NCBI RefSeq assembly: GCF_009909235.1
Contig: NZ_JAAAPO010000008.1
Coordinates: forward strand, 51,989 to 115,988
Origin: Novosphingobium ovatum
GTDB taxonomy: Bacteria; Pseudomonadota; Alphaproteobacteria; Sphingomonadales; Sphingomonadaceae
Direction: 5' to 3'
DNA length: 64,000 bases
Under the pieces are notes generated by a model that worked only from the letters and a program-made list of their open reading frames with translations, searched no databases and was not told the origin of the DNA. The first letter of the stretch is position 1; each line of letters begins with the position of its first letter. Positions 53,738 through 62,469 of this stretch are shown piece by piece. The position numbers and the translations under genes were made by a program.

Positions 53738-54888
53738 GCGGCACCAAGGTTTACATCATCGGCGTTGGCATCCACAATTTTGGCCGCACCGATGGTGTGT
53801 CGGGTCTGGATCAGGGCGTGTTCGCCGTGCGTCAGGCGCTGGCCGATGCGGGCGTCACCTGGCAGGACATCCAGTTCGCCTATGGCGGGTCGGATTCGGC
53901 GGGCAATCCCGACACGATGGTCGATCGGCTGGGGCTGAACGGCACGCAGTTCATCAACGTCAAGAACGGCTGCGCCACGGGTGGTTCGGCGCTGTTTTCG
54001 GCGCAGATGGCGATCAAGTCGGGCGAGTTCGATCTGGGCCTTGCGGTCGGCTTTGACAAGCATCCGCGCGGCGCGTTCGATGCAAAGCCTGCCGAATACA
54101 ATCTACCCGAATGGTATGGCGACGCGGGCTATATGGTCACGACGCAGTTCTTTGCGGCCAAGATCATGCGCTATATGCAGTTGCACGGCATCAGCCGCCG
54201 CACGCTGGGCATGGTCGCGGAAAAGGCGTTTCTGAACGGCGTCCACGCCCCCCACGCATGGCGGCGCGAGCCGGTGGATCTGGACGTGATCCTGAACGCG
54301 CCGATGGTGTCGGACCCGTTCACCAAATTCATGTTCTGCTCGCCGGGCGAAGGCGGCGTGGCGCTGGTGCTGGCCAGCGAGAAGAAGATGCGCGAGCTTG
54401 GCGCCACCCCGATTCAACTGGCCGCGGCCACCATGCGCACCCGGCCTCCGGGCAGCTTTGAGGTGTTCGCCCCCAGCATCGACATCGGTGGTGGCGTCAA
54501 CACGGCAACCCGTCTGGCCAGCGCGGCCGCGTTTGACATCGCCGGCATCGCGCCTGCCGACATCGACGTTGCCCAGTTGCAGGACACCGAGGCGGGCGCC
54601 GAAATCATGCACATGGCCGAAAACGGCTTCTGCGCCGATGGCGAGCAGGAAGCATGGCTGGCCGAAGGGCGCACCCGCATCGACGGGCGTCTGCCGGTCA
54701 ACACCGATGGCGGCTGTCTGGCCTGTGGCGAGCCGATCGGCGCGTCGGGCCTGCGGCAAGTGTATGAAAATGTCATCCAGCTGCGTGGTGCGGGCGGCGG
54801 CCGTCAGGTGCCGGGCAATCCCCTCACCGCCTATAGCCATGTTTACGGCGCGCCGGGCGTATCGGCCGTCACCATCCTGAAAAGATAA
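53734..54888 (+). CDS. Thiolase-like protein of the SCP-x/Ltp2 (aldolase) type
   Basis: 384 aa. Thiolase fold with the first Cys kept (C80 in NGCATGGSALFSA). Two general catalytic positions differ: the HDAF-type His is Gln (QLQDTEAGAE, Q283) and the GHPIGASG His is Glu (CGEPIGASG, E333). It cannot be a standard thiolase. Ltp2-type proteins with similar losses catalyse retro-aldol cleavage of steroid side chains as a complex with a DUF35 protein, and a DUF35 gene is coupled upstream. Best call: acyl-CoA aldolase; substrate unknown. Confidence 0.82.
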   Translation: MSGTKVYIIGVGIHNFGRTDGVSGLDQGVFAVRQALADAGVTWQDIQFAYGGSDSAGNPDTMVDRLGLNGTQFINVKNGCATGGSALFSAQMAIKSGEFDLGLAVGFDKHPRGAFDAKPAEYNLPEWYGDAGYMVTTQFFAAKIMRYMQLHGISRRTLGMVAEKAFLNGVHAPHAWRREPVDLDVILNAPMVSDPFTKFMFCSPGEGGVALVLASEKKMRELGATPIQLAAATMRTRPPGSFEVFAPSIDIGGGVNTATRLASAAAFDIAGIAPADIDVAQLQDTEAGAEIMHMAENGFCADGEQEAWLAEGRTRIDGRLPVNTDGGCLACGEPIGASGLRQVYENVIQLRGAGGGRQVPGNPLTAYSHVYGAPGVSAVTILKR

Positions 54889-54893
54889 GCCTC

Positions 54894-56102
54894 ATGGACC
54901 TTGAACTCACCCCTGACGAACTGGCCTTCCGTGACGAGGTGCGCGCCTTTCTGGCCGCCAACCTGACGCCGGAAATCCGCGCCGGCGCGGCGGCCAGCCC
55001 TTCGGTGTTTGTCGAACCCGACATCGGTCAGGCATGGAACGCCATCCTGCACAAGCAGGGCTGGCTGGCCTATCAATGGCCCAAGGCGGTGGGCGGCACG
55101 GGATGGAGCCCGGTGCAGCGCTATCTGTTTGAAAAGGAGTGCGCACAGGCGGGCGCCCCCAATCTGACGGTGCTGGGGCTGAAACTGGTCGCGCCGGTGA
55201 TCTATACCTTTGGCACGGACGAGCAGAAGGCACGCTATCTGCCCCGCATCCTGTCGGGTGAGGACTATTGGTGTCAGGGCTTTTCGGAACCGGCCAGCGG
55301 GTCGGATCTGGCCAGCCTGCAAACCCGCGCGGTCAAGGATGGCGACAAGTATATCCTGAACGGGTCCAAGATCTGGACCACCCACGCCCATTTCGCCAAC
55401 ATGATGTTCTGCCTCGCCCGGACCAACCCGGACGTGCACAAGAACGCGGGCATCTCGTTCTTTCTGATCGACATGAACCAGCCGGGCGTCGACGTGCGCC
55501 CGATCCTGACGCTGGCCGGTGACCATGAGGTCAACCAGGTGTTTCTGGAGGACGTGGTCGTCCCGGCGGAAAATCTGGTGGCGGGCGAAGGCGATGGCTG
55601 GAAGCTGGCCAAGTTCCTGCTGGAGAACGAGCGCGGCGGTTCGTGCCACGCGCCCAAGCTGGCCTATGACATCGCCCAGATCGAAAGCGCCGCGCTGACC
55701 CAGCCGGATGGCCGGGGCGGTGTGCTGTCGGACAATGCCGAATGGCGCCGCCGGGTGGCCCGCGCGCGTCTGGGCGTCGAATCGCTGGAGATGATCGAGC
55801 TGAAGATCCTGTCCGAGATCGCGCAGGGGCAAAAGCCCGGACCCCAGACCTCGCTGGTCAAACTGCTGGCGTCCAACCTGCGGCAGGAGATCGACGAGAT
55901 CGCCATGGACCTGCACGGTGTCGCCGGGCTGGAACTGGACACGCGCCGCCCGCTGTATGGCGCGCAGGCCCCCGAGCCGGTCCACAGCCGCGCCACGCAA
56001 GTAGGCGCCGCACGCTATCTCAACAGCCGGGCCTGGACGATCTTTGGCGGCACCAACGAGGTGCAGGCATCGATCATCGCCAAGACCGTTCTGAACCTGT
56101 AA
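54894..56102 (+). CDS. Acyl-CoA dehydrogenase
   Basis: 402 aa, 5 nt after the thiolase-like gene. WPKAVGGTGWSPVQRYLFEKE, flavin motif CQGFSEPASGSDLASL, KIWTTHAHFANMMFCLARTN, and C-terminal NSRAWTIFGGTNEVQASIIAKTVLN (TIxGGTxEVQ is typical of larger steroid/FadE-like dehydrogenases). Predicted to introduce a double bond in an acyl-CoA for hydration and aldol cleavage; electrons pass to ETF. May work with the divergent dehydrogenase at 51150. Confidence 0.92.
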   Translation: MDLELTPDELAFRDEVRAFLAANLTPEIRAGAAASPSVFVEPDIGQAWNAILHKQGWLAYQWPKAVGGTGWSPVQRYLFEKECAQAGAPNLTVLGLKLVAPVIYTFGTDEQKARYLPRILSGEDYWCQGFSEPASGSDLASLQTRAVKDGDKYILNGSKIWTTHAHFANMMFCLARTNPDVHKNAGISFFLIDMNQPGVDVRPILTLAGDHEVNQVFLEDVVVPAENLVAGEGDGWKLAKFLLENERGGSCHAPKLAYDIAQIESAALTQPDGRGGVLSDNAEWRRRVARARLGVESLEMIELKILSEIAQGQKPGPQTSLVKLLASNLRQEIDEIAMDLHGVAGLELDTRRPLYGAQAPEPVHSRATQVGAARYLNSRAWTIFGGTNEVQASIIAKTVLNL

Positions 56103-56144
56103 CCTATTGCCATTTCGTCCATAAACATACGCCGGGAGCCGGAA

Positions 56145-57128
56145 ATGCAACTGAGCCGAGACGCCCTGTTGGCCGCTTATCGCCGGATGAAGATCATCCG
56201 CGAATTCGAAGAGCGCCTGCATATCGAGATCCAGACCGGCGAAATCGCCGGCTTTACCCACCTGTACTGCGGCCAGGAAGCCGTGGCTGTGGGTGTGTGC
56301 GACCACCTGTCGGCCGATGACAAGATCGTCTCGACCCACCGCGGCCATGGCCATTGTCTGGCCAAGGGTTGCGATGTGAACGACATGATGAAGGAAATCT
56401 GGGGCAGCCGCGAAGGCCTGTGCAAGGGCAAGGGCGGGTCGATGCATATCGCCGACGTGACCAAGGGCATGCTGGGCGCCAACGGCATCGTGGGCGCGGG
56501 CGCCCCGATCGCGGTCGGCGCGGCGCTGGCCAGCCGTGTGGACGGCCCCGGCCCCAATGGTCTGAACGTGGCGATCGCCTTTTCGGGCGACGGCGCGTGC
56601 AACCAGGGCACCACGTTCGAAGCGATGAACTTTGCCGTTGTCACCAACGCGCCCTGCATTTTCGTGTTCGAAAACAACCACTATTCCGAACACACCGGCG
56701 TGGACTACGCGGTGGGCACGGCACGCGACATCGCCAGCCGCGCCGAAGCCTTTGGCATGAAGGTGTGGCGCGCGGACGGCACGGACTTCTTTGCCGTGTT
56801 CGAATGCATGCGCGAAGTGCTCGAGCATGTGCGGGCGGGCAATGGCCCGGCGGCGGTTGAATTCGACACCGAACGCTTCTTTGGCCACTTTGAAGGCGAC
56901 CCGCAGCGCTATCGCGGTCCGGGCGAACTGGAGCGCATCCGCGAAACGCGCGACTGCCTCAAGAACTTCCGTGCCTCGGTCAAGGGCGCCAGCCTGCTCG
57001 CCGATGCTGATCTGGACACGGTGGACGCCGAAGTGATGGAGGCCATCGAGGCCGCCGTCGCCGCCGCGCGCGCCGCCGAGCGTCCCACCGCCGAAGACGT
57101 CCTGGCTGACGTCTACATCAGCTACTAA
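56145..57128 (+). CDS. 2-oxoacid/acetoin-type dehydrogenase E1 alpha subunit
   Basis: 327 aa. Thiamine-diphosphate motif SGDGACNQGTTFEAMNFAVVTNAP ending FENNHYS; STHRGHGHCLAKG and KGGSMHIADVTKG as in AcoA and PdhA. Decarboxylates a 2-oxo acid (or cleaves acetoin) together with the beta subunit. 42 nt after the dehydrogenase gene. A catabolic isoform is likely because housekeeping PDH genes are usually with lpd and lipoyl genes. Confidence 0.93.
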   Translation: MQLSRDALLAAYRRMKIIREFEERLHIEIQTGEIAGFTHLYCGQEAVAVGVCDHLSADDKIVSTHRGHGHCLAKGCDVNDMMKEIWGSREGLCKGKGGSMHIADVTKGMLGANGIVGAGAPIAVGAALASRVDGPGPNGLNVAIAFSGDGACNQGTTFEAMNFAVVTNAPCIFVFENNHYSEHTGVDYAVGTARDIASRAEAFGMKVWRADGTDFFAVFECMREVLEHVRAGNGPAAVEFDTERFFGHFEGDPQRYRGPGELERIRETRDCLKNFRASVKGASLLADADLDTVDAEVMEAIEAAVAAARAAERPTAEDVLADVYISY

Positions 57129-57145
57129 GCGCGGGAGACAAGACA

Positions 57146-58159
57146 ATGAGCAAGATGATGTACCGCGCCGCTGTTCTCTCGACCATCATGGAAGAGATGG
57201 AACGCGACCCCAATGTGGTGGTGCTGGGCGAAGACGTGGTGGGCGGCATGGGTACCGCTGGTGGCCCCGAGGCCATCGGCGGCATCTGGTCGACTTCGAC
57301 CGGGCTGTATGACAAGTTCGGCCCGACCCGCGTGATCGACACGCCGATTTCCGAAAGCGCCATCGTGGGCGCGGCCGGCGGTCTGGCGCTGGCGGGCAAG
57401 CGTCCGATCGCCGAGCTGATGTTTGCCGACTTCATCGGCGTGAGCCTTGACCAGATCTGGAACCAGCTGGCCAAGTTCCGCTATATGTTCGGTGGCAAGA
57501 CCAAGTGCCCCGCTGTCATCCGCATGGCCTATGGCGCCGGTTACAACGCCGCCGCGCAGCACAGCCAGTCGGTCCACCAGATCCTGACCGGTATGCCGGG
57601 CCTCAAGGTGGTGATGCCCACCACCCCCGCCGATGTGAAGGGCTTGCTGCGCACCGCCATCCGTGACGATGACCCGGTGATCTTCCTGGAGCACAAGGCG
57701 CTGTATGCCGTGCAGGGCGAAGTGCCCGACGATCCAGACTTCATGATCCCGTTTGGCCATGCGCGCCTGTCGCGCGCGGGCGGCGATGTGACGATCATCT
57801 CCTCGGGCCTGTTGCTGGGCATGTGCGAGGCGGTGGCCGACAAGCTGGCCGCCGAGGGCATCGGTTGTGATGTCATCGACTTGCGCACCACCAGCCCGCT
57901 GGACGAGGAAACCATCCTTGACAGCGTCGAGGTGACGGGCCGCGTCGTCGTCGTCGACGAAGCCCCGCCGCGCTGTGGTCTGGGCGCCGATCTGTGCGCG
58001 CTGGTCGCGGAAAAGGCCTTCTCCAGCCTCAAGGCGCCGCCGCTGCAGGTGACCCCGCCCCACACGCCGATCCCCTTCGCGCGTGAGCTGGAGAGCAATT
58101 ATCTCCCCTCGGTCGACAAGATCGAGGCCGCGGTCCGCCGCGTCCTGTCCTATCGTTAA
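57146..58159 (+). CDS. 2-oxoacid/acetoin-type dehydrogenase E1 beta subunit
   Basis: 337 aa. VVVLGEDVVGGMGTAGGPEAI, RVIDTPISESAIVGAAGGLALAG, FADFIGVSLDQIWNQLAK, CPAVIRMAYGAGYNAAAQHSQS and CDVIDLRTTSPLDEETI are E1-beta landmarks. Forms the E1 heterotetramer with the upstream gene (17 nt apart). Confidence 0.94.
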   Translation: MSKMMYRAAVLSTIMEEMERDPNVVVLGEDVVGGMGTAGGPEAIGGIWSTSTGLYDKFGPTRVIDTPISESAIVGAAGGLALAGKRPIAELMFADFIGVSLDQIWNQLAKFRYMFGGKTKCPAVIRMAYGAGYNAAAQHSQSVHQILTGMPGLKVVMPTTPADVKGLLRTAIRDDDPVIFLEHKALYAVQGEVPDDPDFMIPFGHARLSRAGGDVTIISSGLLLGMCEAVADKLAAEGIGCDVIDLRTTSPLDEETILDSVEVTGRVVVVDEAPPRCGLGADLCALVAEKAFSSLKAPPLQVTPPHTPIPFARELESNYLPSVDKIEAAVRRVLSYR

Positions 58160-58170
58160 GCGAGGGTAAG

Positions 58171-59604
58171 ATGCCCGATATCCGCCCATTCTGCATGCCC
58201 AAATGGGGCATCGAAATGACCGAAGGCACGCTGGCCGAATGGATGGTCGCCGAAGGCGAGACGTTCAGCAAGGGCCAGCTGTTGTGCCTGATCGAAACGG
58301 CCAAGATCACCAACGAGGTCGAGGCCGAATATGACGCCGTGCTGGCGCGTGTGCTGGTTCCGGCCGGTGGCGCTGAACAGCCGGTTGGCGCGTTGCTGGC
58401 CGTGACCGCCGCGCCGGGTACGGACGCGGCCGAGATCGACGCCTTTATCGCCGCGTTCAAGCCCGCTGACACCAGCGTGGCCGCGCGTGGCGGCAGCAGC
58501 GATGCCGCCCCTGCCCCCGCGGCGGCGGCCGCAGCGCCCGTCACCAACGCCCCGCGCAAGATCGAGACCAACCGTCCGATCAGCCCCGAGGCGTTGAAAT
58601 TTGCCGAGGACAACGGCGTGGACATCGATCCCATCGTGGGGTCGGGTCGCGGTGGCCGCATCACGCTTCAGGACGTGCATCAGGCCGCCCGTTATCCGGC
58701 CAATCCGGCGCTGACCGGCACGCTGAGTGTCGAGGCCGAGGACCGCGCTGTCTTCGCCTCGCCACTGGCGCGCCGTATCGCGGCCCAGCATGGCATCAGC
58801 CTGTCGGGCGTCAAAGGCACCGGACCACGCGGCCGTATCTCCAAGGCCGACGTGCTGGCTCTGGTTCCCGCGCCCGCCTCTGCGGCGCCGGCAGCGTTTG
58901 GCGCGCCGTTCGTCGCGGTGGCCAACACCCCCACCGTCACGCGCTTTGACAGCGTGCGCAAGGTGGTGGCCCAGCGCCTGACCGAGGCCAAGCAGACCAT
59001 CCCGCATTTCTATCTGCGCATGTCGGCCAATGTCGACAAGCTGATGGAGCTGCGCAAGACGGCCAATCTGGTGCTGGGCTGCAAGGCCAGCCTGAACGAC
59101 TATGTCGTGATGGCATCGGCCCGCGCGCTGGCGCAACACCGTGACGTAAATGTTCAGGTGCATGGGCAGGAAATCCATTCCTTCCCGCATGCTGACATCT
59201 CGATCGCGGTGGCCAGCCCCAAGGGTTTGGTAACCCCCGTGGTGCGTCAGGCCGACCGTATGCGCATCGACCAGATCGCATCGGCCACCAGCGCCCTGAT
59301 CGAAAAGGCCAAGTCTGGCCGTCTGGGCATGGACGACATGGCCGGCGGCAGCTTCTCGATCTCGAACCTGGGGATGTTCGGCATCGAGGATTTCGACGCC
59401 ATCATCAACCCGCCGCAGGGCGCCATTCTGGCGGTCGGCACGATCACGCGCGAAGCGGTCGAGGACGGCGAAGGCTTTGCCTTTGAAAGCCGGATGCGTT
59501 TCACCCTGTCGGTGGACCACCGGGCGATCGACGGCGCAGGTGGGGCACAGTTCCTCGCCACGCTGAAGAGCCTGCTGGAAAACCCCGAAACGCTGTTCGC
59601 CTGA
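58171..59604 (+). CDS. Dihydrolipoamide acyltransferase (E2) with two subunit-binding domains
   Basis: 477 aa. Lipoyl domain residues 1-80, lipoylated K45 in ETAKITNEVEA. Ala/Pro-rich linker, then two peripheral subunit-binding domains: about 137-172 (ISPEALKFAEDNGVDIDPI) and about 195-231 (ASPLARRIAAQHGISLSGV), each with GxGRGGRI/GTGPRGRI. Catalytic domain ends DHRAIDGAGGAQFL with H450 and D454. Most E2s have one such domain. No E3 gene is in the operon, so a shared Lpd must serve it. Accepts the acyl group from E1. Confidence 0.93.
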   Translation: MPDIRPFCMPKWGIEMTEGTLAEWMVAEGETFSKGQLLCLIETAKITNEVEAEYDAVLARVLVPAGGAEQPVGALLAVTAAPGTDAAEIDAFIAAFKPADTSVAARGGSSDAAPAPAAAAAAPVTNAPRKIETNRPISPEALKFAEDNGVDIDPIVGSGRGGRITLQDVHQAARYPANPALTGTLSVEAEDRAVFASPLARRIAAQHGISLSGVKGTGPRGRISKADVLALVPAPASAAPAAFGAPFVAVANTPTVTRFDSVRKVVAQRLTEAKQTIPHFYLRMSANVDKLMELRKTANLVLGCKASLNDYVVMASARALAQHRDVNVQVHGQEIHSFPHADISIAVASPKGLVTPVVRQADRMRIDQIASATSALIEKAKSGRLGMDDMAGGSFSISNLGMFGIEDFDAIINPPQGAILAVGTITREAVEDGEGFAFESRMRFTLSVDHRAIDGAGGAQFLATLKSLLENPETLFA

Positions 59605-59627
59605 GCCGCCTCATTTAGGAGCATCCC

Positions 59628-60164
59628 ATGACCAAGCGCGGCCCTTTGACCGACCTCGGCCCGATCATGCAATTGGCCTATCTGCCGTCCGATTTCGACG
59701 CGGCGATCAAGCACTGGACCGAAGTGGTCGGCGCGGGGCCGTTCTTTCTGATGGAAAACATCCAGCTGGGCGAAATGACCTACAAGGGTCAGCCCAGCGA
59801 CGCGATGTTCTCGGTCGCGTGGGCCTATTGGGGCGACATGCAGATCGAACTGATCCGTCCTGAAAATGATGCCCCCTCGATCTATACCGGCGAATATGCG
59901 GTGCGCGACCAATTGCACCACGTCTGCATCGTGGTCGACGATCTGGAGGCCGCCCGCGCCGCATTGAACGCGGCCGGCGCCGAAATTTTGATCGAGGGCA
60001 AGGTGGGCGACACCGGCGGCGTGTTCTATGCCGATGCGGGCGGTGGCCCGGGCAATATCGTTGAATATGTAAAGCTGGCCGAAGGCGGACCTGAACTGTT
60101 CGCCATGATGCGCGAAGCCGCGCGCGGCTGGGACGGCAGCGAACCGCTGCGCAAGCTGGGTTAA
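59628..60164 (+). CDS. VOC-superfamily protein 2 (methylmalonyl-CoA epimerase-like)
   Basis: 178 aa. GPIMQLAYLPSDFDAAIKHWTEVVGAGPFFLME, MQIELIRPENDAPSIY, LHHVCIVVDDLEAARAALNAAGAEI, GNIVEYVKLA. The layout is near glyoxalase-like epimerases; the first metal His is replaced (QLAYLP where others have HIG), so metal binding may differ. Lies between E2 and an acyl-CoA dehydrogenase gene in the same operon. Confidence 0.82.
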   Translation: MTKRGPLTDLGPIMQLAYLPSDFDAAIKHWTEVVGAGPFFLMENIQLGEMTYKGQPSDAMFSVAWAYWGDMQIELIRPENDAPSIYTGEYAVRDQLHHVCIVVDDLEAARAALNAAGAEILIEGKVGDTGGVFYADAGGGPGNIVEYVKLAEGGPELFAMMREAARGWDGSEPLRKLG

Positions 60165-60176
60165 AAGGAAATCAAC

Positions 60177-61364
60177 ATGCCGACCGAACGCGCGATCGCC
60201 ATCGCCAACCGGGTGGAGGAATTCGTCCGCACCCAGATCATCCCGTATGAGACCGATCCCCGCCGCGACCATCACGGCGCCCCGCTGGATGAGATGGTCT
60301 ATGAAATGCGGGAAAAGGCCCGCGCCGCTGGCGTGCTGACGCCGCATATCCTGCCCGATGGCACCCATCTGACGCAGCGCGAAACGGCCACCGTGCTGAT
60401 CAAGTCGGGCCTTTCGCCGCTGGGTCCGCTGGCCTGCAACACCATGGCGCCCGACGAAGGCAACATGTATCTGATCGGCCATGTCGCCAATGACGAGCTG
60501 AAGGAACGCTTCCTCAAGCCTCTGGTTGAAGGGCGCGCGCGTTCGGCCTTCTTCATGACCGAACCGGCCGCGTTGCAGGGTGCGGGCTCGGACCCCTCGA
60601 TGATGATCACCACCTGCCGCCGCGACGGCAACCATTGGGTGATCAACGGCAAGAAGTGCTTTATCACCGGGGCCGAAGGCGCGCAGGTGGGTATCATCAT
60701 GGCCAAGTCGGAAGAGCCCGACAGCGCGGGCGGCGCCTGCATGTTCCTGGTCGATCTGCCCGATCCGGCGATCCGCATCGACCATGTGCCCAACACCATC
60801 GACACCTCGATGCCGGGCAGCCACGCCGATGTCACCATCGAAAATCTGCGCGTCCCTGCCAGCCAGTTGCTGGGCAACGCCGGCGATGGTTTCAAATATG
60901 CGCAGGTCCGCCTGAGCCCTGCCCGCCTGTCGCACTGCATGCGCTGGCTGGGTGGCTGCATCCGCGCGCAGGAAATCGCCACCGATTACGCCAACCGCCG
61001 CCGCGCCTTTGGCAAGGAGCTGATCGAGCATGAGGGCGTGGGCTTCATGCTGGCCGAAAACTGGATCGACATCCAGCAGGCGACGCTGATGATCGACTGG
61101 TGCGCCAGCGTGCTGGACACCGGGAGCCTGGGCACCGTCGAAAGCTCCATGGCCAAGGTGGCCGTCTCCGAAGCCCTGATGCGCATTGCCGACAAATGCG
61201 TGCAGGTGATGGGCGGCACGGGCGTCACCGACCGCACCATCGTGGAGCAGATCTTCCGCGAAGTGCGCGCGTTCCGCATCTATGACGGCCCGACCGAAGT
61301 GCACAAATGGTCGCTGGCCAAGAAGATCAAGCGCAAGTGGAAGCAGGACAATGGCCTCGTCTGA
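60177..61364 (+). CDS. Acyl-CoA dehydrogenase of the ACAD10/11-LvaC type
   Basis: 395 aa. MTEPAALQGAGSDPSMM, INGKKCFITGAEGAQVGIIMAK, RRRAFGKELIEHEGVGFMLAE, VMGGTGVTDRTIVEQIFREVRAFRIYDGPTEVHKW; catalytic acid near D370 (YDGPTEVH). The RIYDGPTEVHKWSLAK end and the neighbouring APH-like kinase are hallmarks of the ACAD10/ACAD11 family, which in eukaryotes fuses both and handles 4-hydroxyacyl-CoA; LvaC of levulinate catabolism is a bacterial relative. Here it should remove phosphate from a 4-phosphoacyl-CoA or oxidise a branched acyl-CoA. Confidence 0.9.
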   Translation: MPTERAIAIANRVEEFVRTQIIPYETDPRRDHHGAPLDEMVYEMREKARAAGVLTPHILPDGTHLTQRETATVLIKSGLSPLGPLACNTMAPDEGNMYLIGHVANDELKERFLKPLVEGRARSAFFMTEPAALQGAGSDPSMMITTCRRDGNHWVINGKKCFITGAEGAQVGIIMAKSEEPDSAGGACMFLVDLPDPAIRIDHVPNTIDTSMPGSHADVTIENLRVPASQLLGNAGDGFKYAQVRLSPARLSHCMRWLGGCIRAQEIATDYANRRRAFGKELIEHEGVGFMLAENWIDIQQATLMIDWCASVLDTGSLGTVESSMAKVAVSEALMRIADKCVQVMGGTGVTDRTIVEQIFREVRAFRIYDGPTEVHKWSLAKKIKRKWKQDNGLV

Positions 61365-62427
61365 GGAAGGTAAGCCCGCCGTGGATCTGGCCGCCGCGAA
61401 CACCGGTGTTGGCGCCATGCGCACGGCGTTTGACGTGGCCGCGTTGGAAGGCTGGCTCACCGCCAACGTACCGGGCTTTACCGGCCCGATCGAGGTGGGT
61501 CAGTTCAATGGCGGCCAGTCGAACCCGACCTATCGCCTGACCACGCCGCAGGGCAGCTATGTCCTGCGGCGCAAACCGGCCGGCCCGATCCTGAAGGGCG
61601 CGCATGACGTCATGCGCGAGGCTCGCGTGCAAATGGCGCTGGCCGGGAGTGACGTGCCCGTCGCCCGCATCCTGTGCGCCTGCGAGGACGAAAGCGTCAT
61701 CGGCAGCGCGTTTTACATGATGGACATGGTCGATGGCCGGGTGTTCTGGGACGCAGGCTTTACCGATGTTCCCATGGCCGAGCGCGCCGCCTATTTTGAC
61801 GAGATGAACCGCGTCATCGCCGCGCTGCATTCGGTGGATTATCAGGCGGTTGGTCTGGGCGATTACGGGCGGCCGGGCAATTATTTCGCCCGCCAAATCA
61901 CCCGTTGGTCGCGCCAGTATCAGGACGATGATCTGGCCGGGCGCGATCCGGACATGGACGCGCTGGTCGAATGGCTGCCCGGAGCTATTCCCCAAGGCGA
62001 TGAGACCAGCATCGTTCACGGCGATTTCCGCTGTGACAACATGATCTTCCACCCGACAGAGCCGCGCGTGCTGGCTGTGCTGGACTGGGAATTGTCGACG
62101 CTGGGGCATCCGCTGGGCGATTTTGCCTATCACGCAATGATGTACCGCATGCCGGGCGATATCGTCGCGGGCATTGGCGGCATGGACCCGGTGGCGCTGG
62201 GCCTGCCGACCGAGGAAGCCTATATCGCCCGCTATTGTGAGCGGACCGGGCGCGAGGCCATCGCCAACTGGGACTTCTATCTGGCGTTCAACTTCTTCCG
62301 GTTGGCGGCGATTTTCCACGGGATCAAAGGGCGCGTGTTGCGCGGCAATGCCAGCAACGCCCAAGCCGCCGCCCGTGCCGAAGCGTTCCCGCGACTGGCC
62401 CGTCTGGCGCGGGAGTGCATGAAGTAA
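61351..62427 (+). CDS. APH-like kinase of the ACAD10/11-LvaA type
   Basis: 358 aa from the ATG at 61351, overlapping the dehydrogenase by 14 nt. Aminoglycoside-phosphotransferase fold: QSNPTYRL nucleotide loop, VLRRKP with K75, catalytic IVHGDFRCDNMIFHPTEP (D225, N230) and metal-binding LDWELSTLGHPLGD (D245). This segment is nearly the consensus of the ACAD10/11 kinase domain. It likely phosphorylates a 4-hydroxyacyl-CoA as substrate for the adjacent dehydrogenase. Antibiotic resistance is not indicated. Confidence 0.9.
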   Translation: MASSEEGKPAVDLAAANTGVGAMRTAFDVAALEGWLTANVPGFTGPIEVGQFNGGQSNPTYRLTTPQGSYVLRRKPAGPILKGAHDVMREARVQMALAGSDVPVARILCACEDESVIGSAFYMMDMVDGRVFWDAGFTDVPMAERAAYFDEMNRVIAALHSVDYQAVGLGDYGRPGNYFARQITRWSRQYQDDDLAGRDPDMDALVEWLPGAIPQGDETSIVHGDFRCDNMIFHPTEPRVLAVLDWELSTLGHPLGDFAYHAMMYRMPGDIVAGIGGMDPVALGLPTEEAYIARYCERTGREAIANWDFYLAFNFFRLAAIFHGIKGRVLRGNASNAQAAARAEAFPRLARLARECMK

Positions 62428-62469
62428 GGCCAGCAGACCAAAGATATACAACGATAAAAGACAGGAGAG

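Noticed and set aside
53734..54888. Ordinary 3-ketoacyl-CoA thiolase
   Set aside because: Both general catalytic His positions are replaced (Q283, E333).
54843..57146. 767-codon open frame on minus strand
   Set aside because: Antisense to the acyl-CoA dehydrogenase and E1 alpha genes. GC-rich third positions of the real genes keep the opposite frame open.
59247..61466. 739-codon open frame on minus strand
   Set aside because: Antisense to E2, VOC and acyl-CoA dehydrogenase genes and spans three of them; no recognisable domain.
61351..62427. Aminoglycoside resistance gene
   Set aside because: The APH fold is shared, but the HPTEPRVLAVLDWELSTLGHP context and dehydrogenase neighbour identify the ACAD10/11 kinase type.
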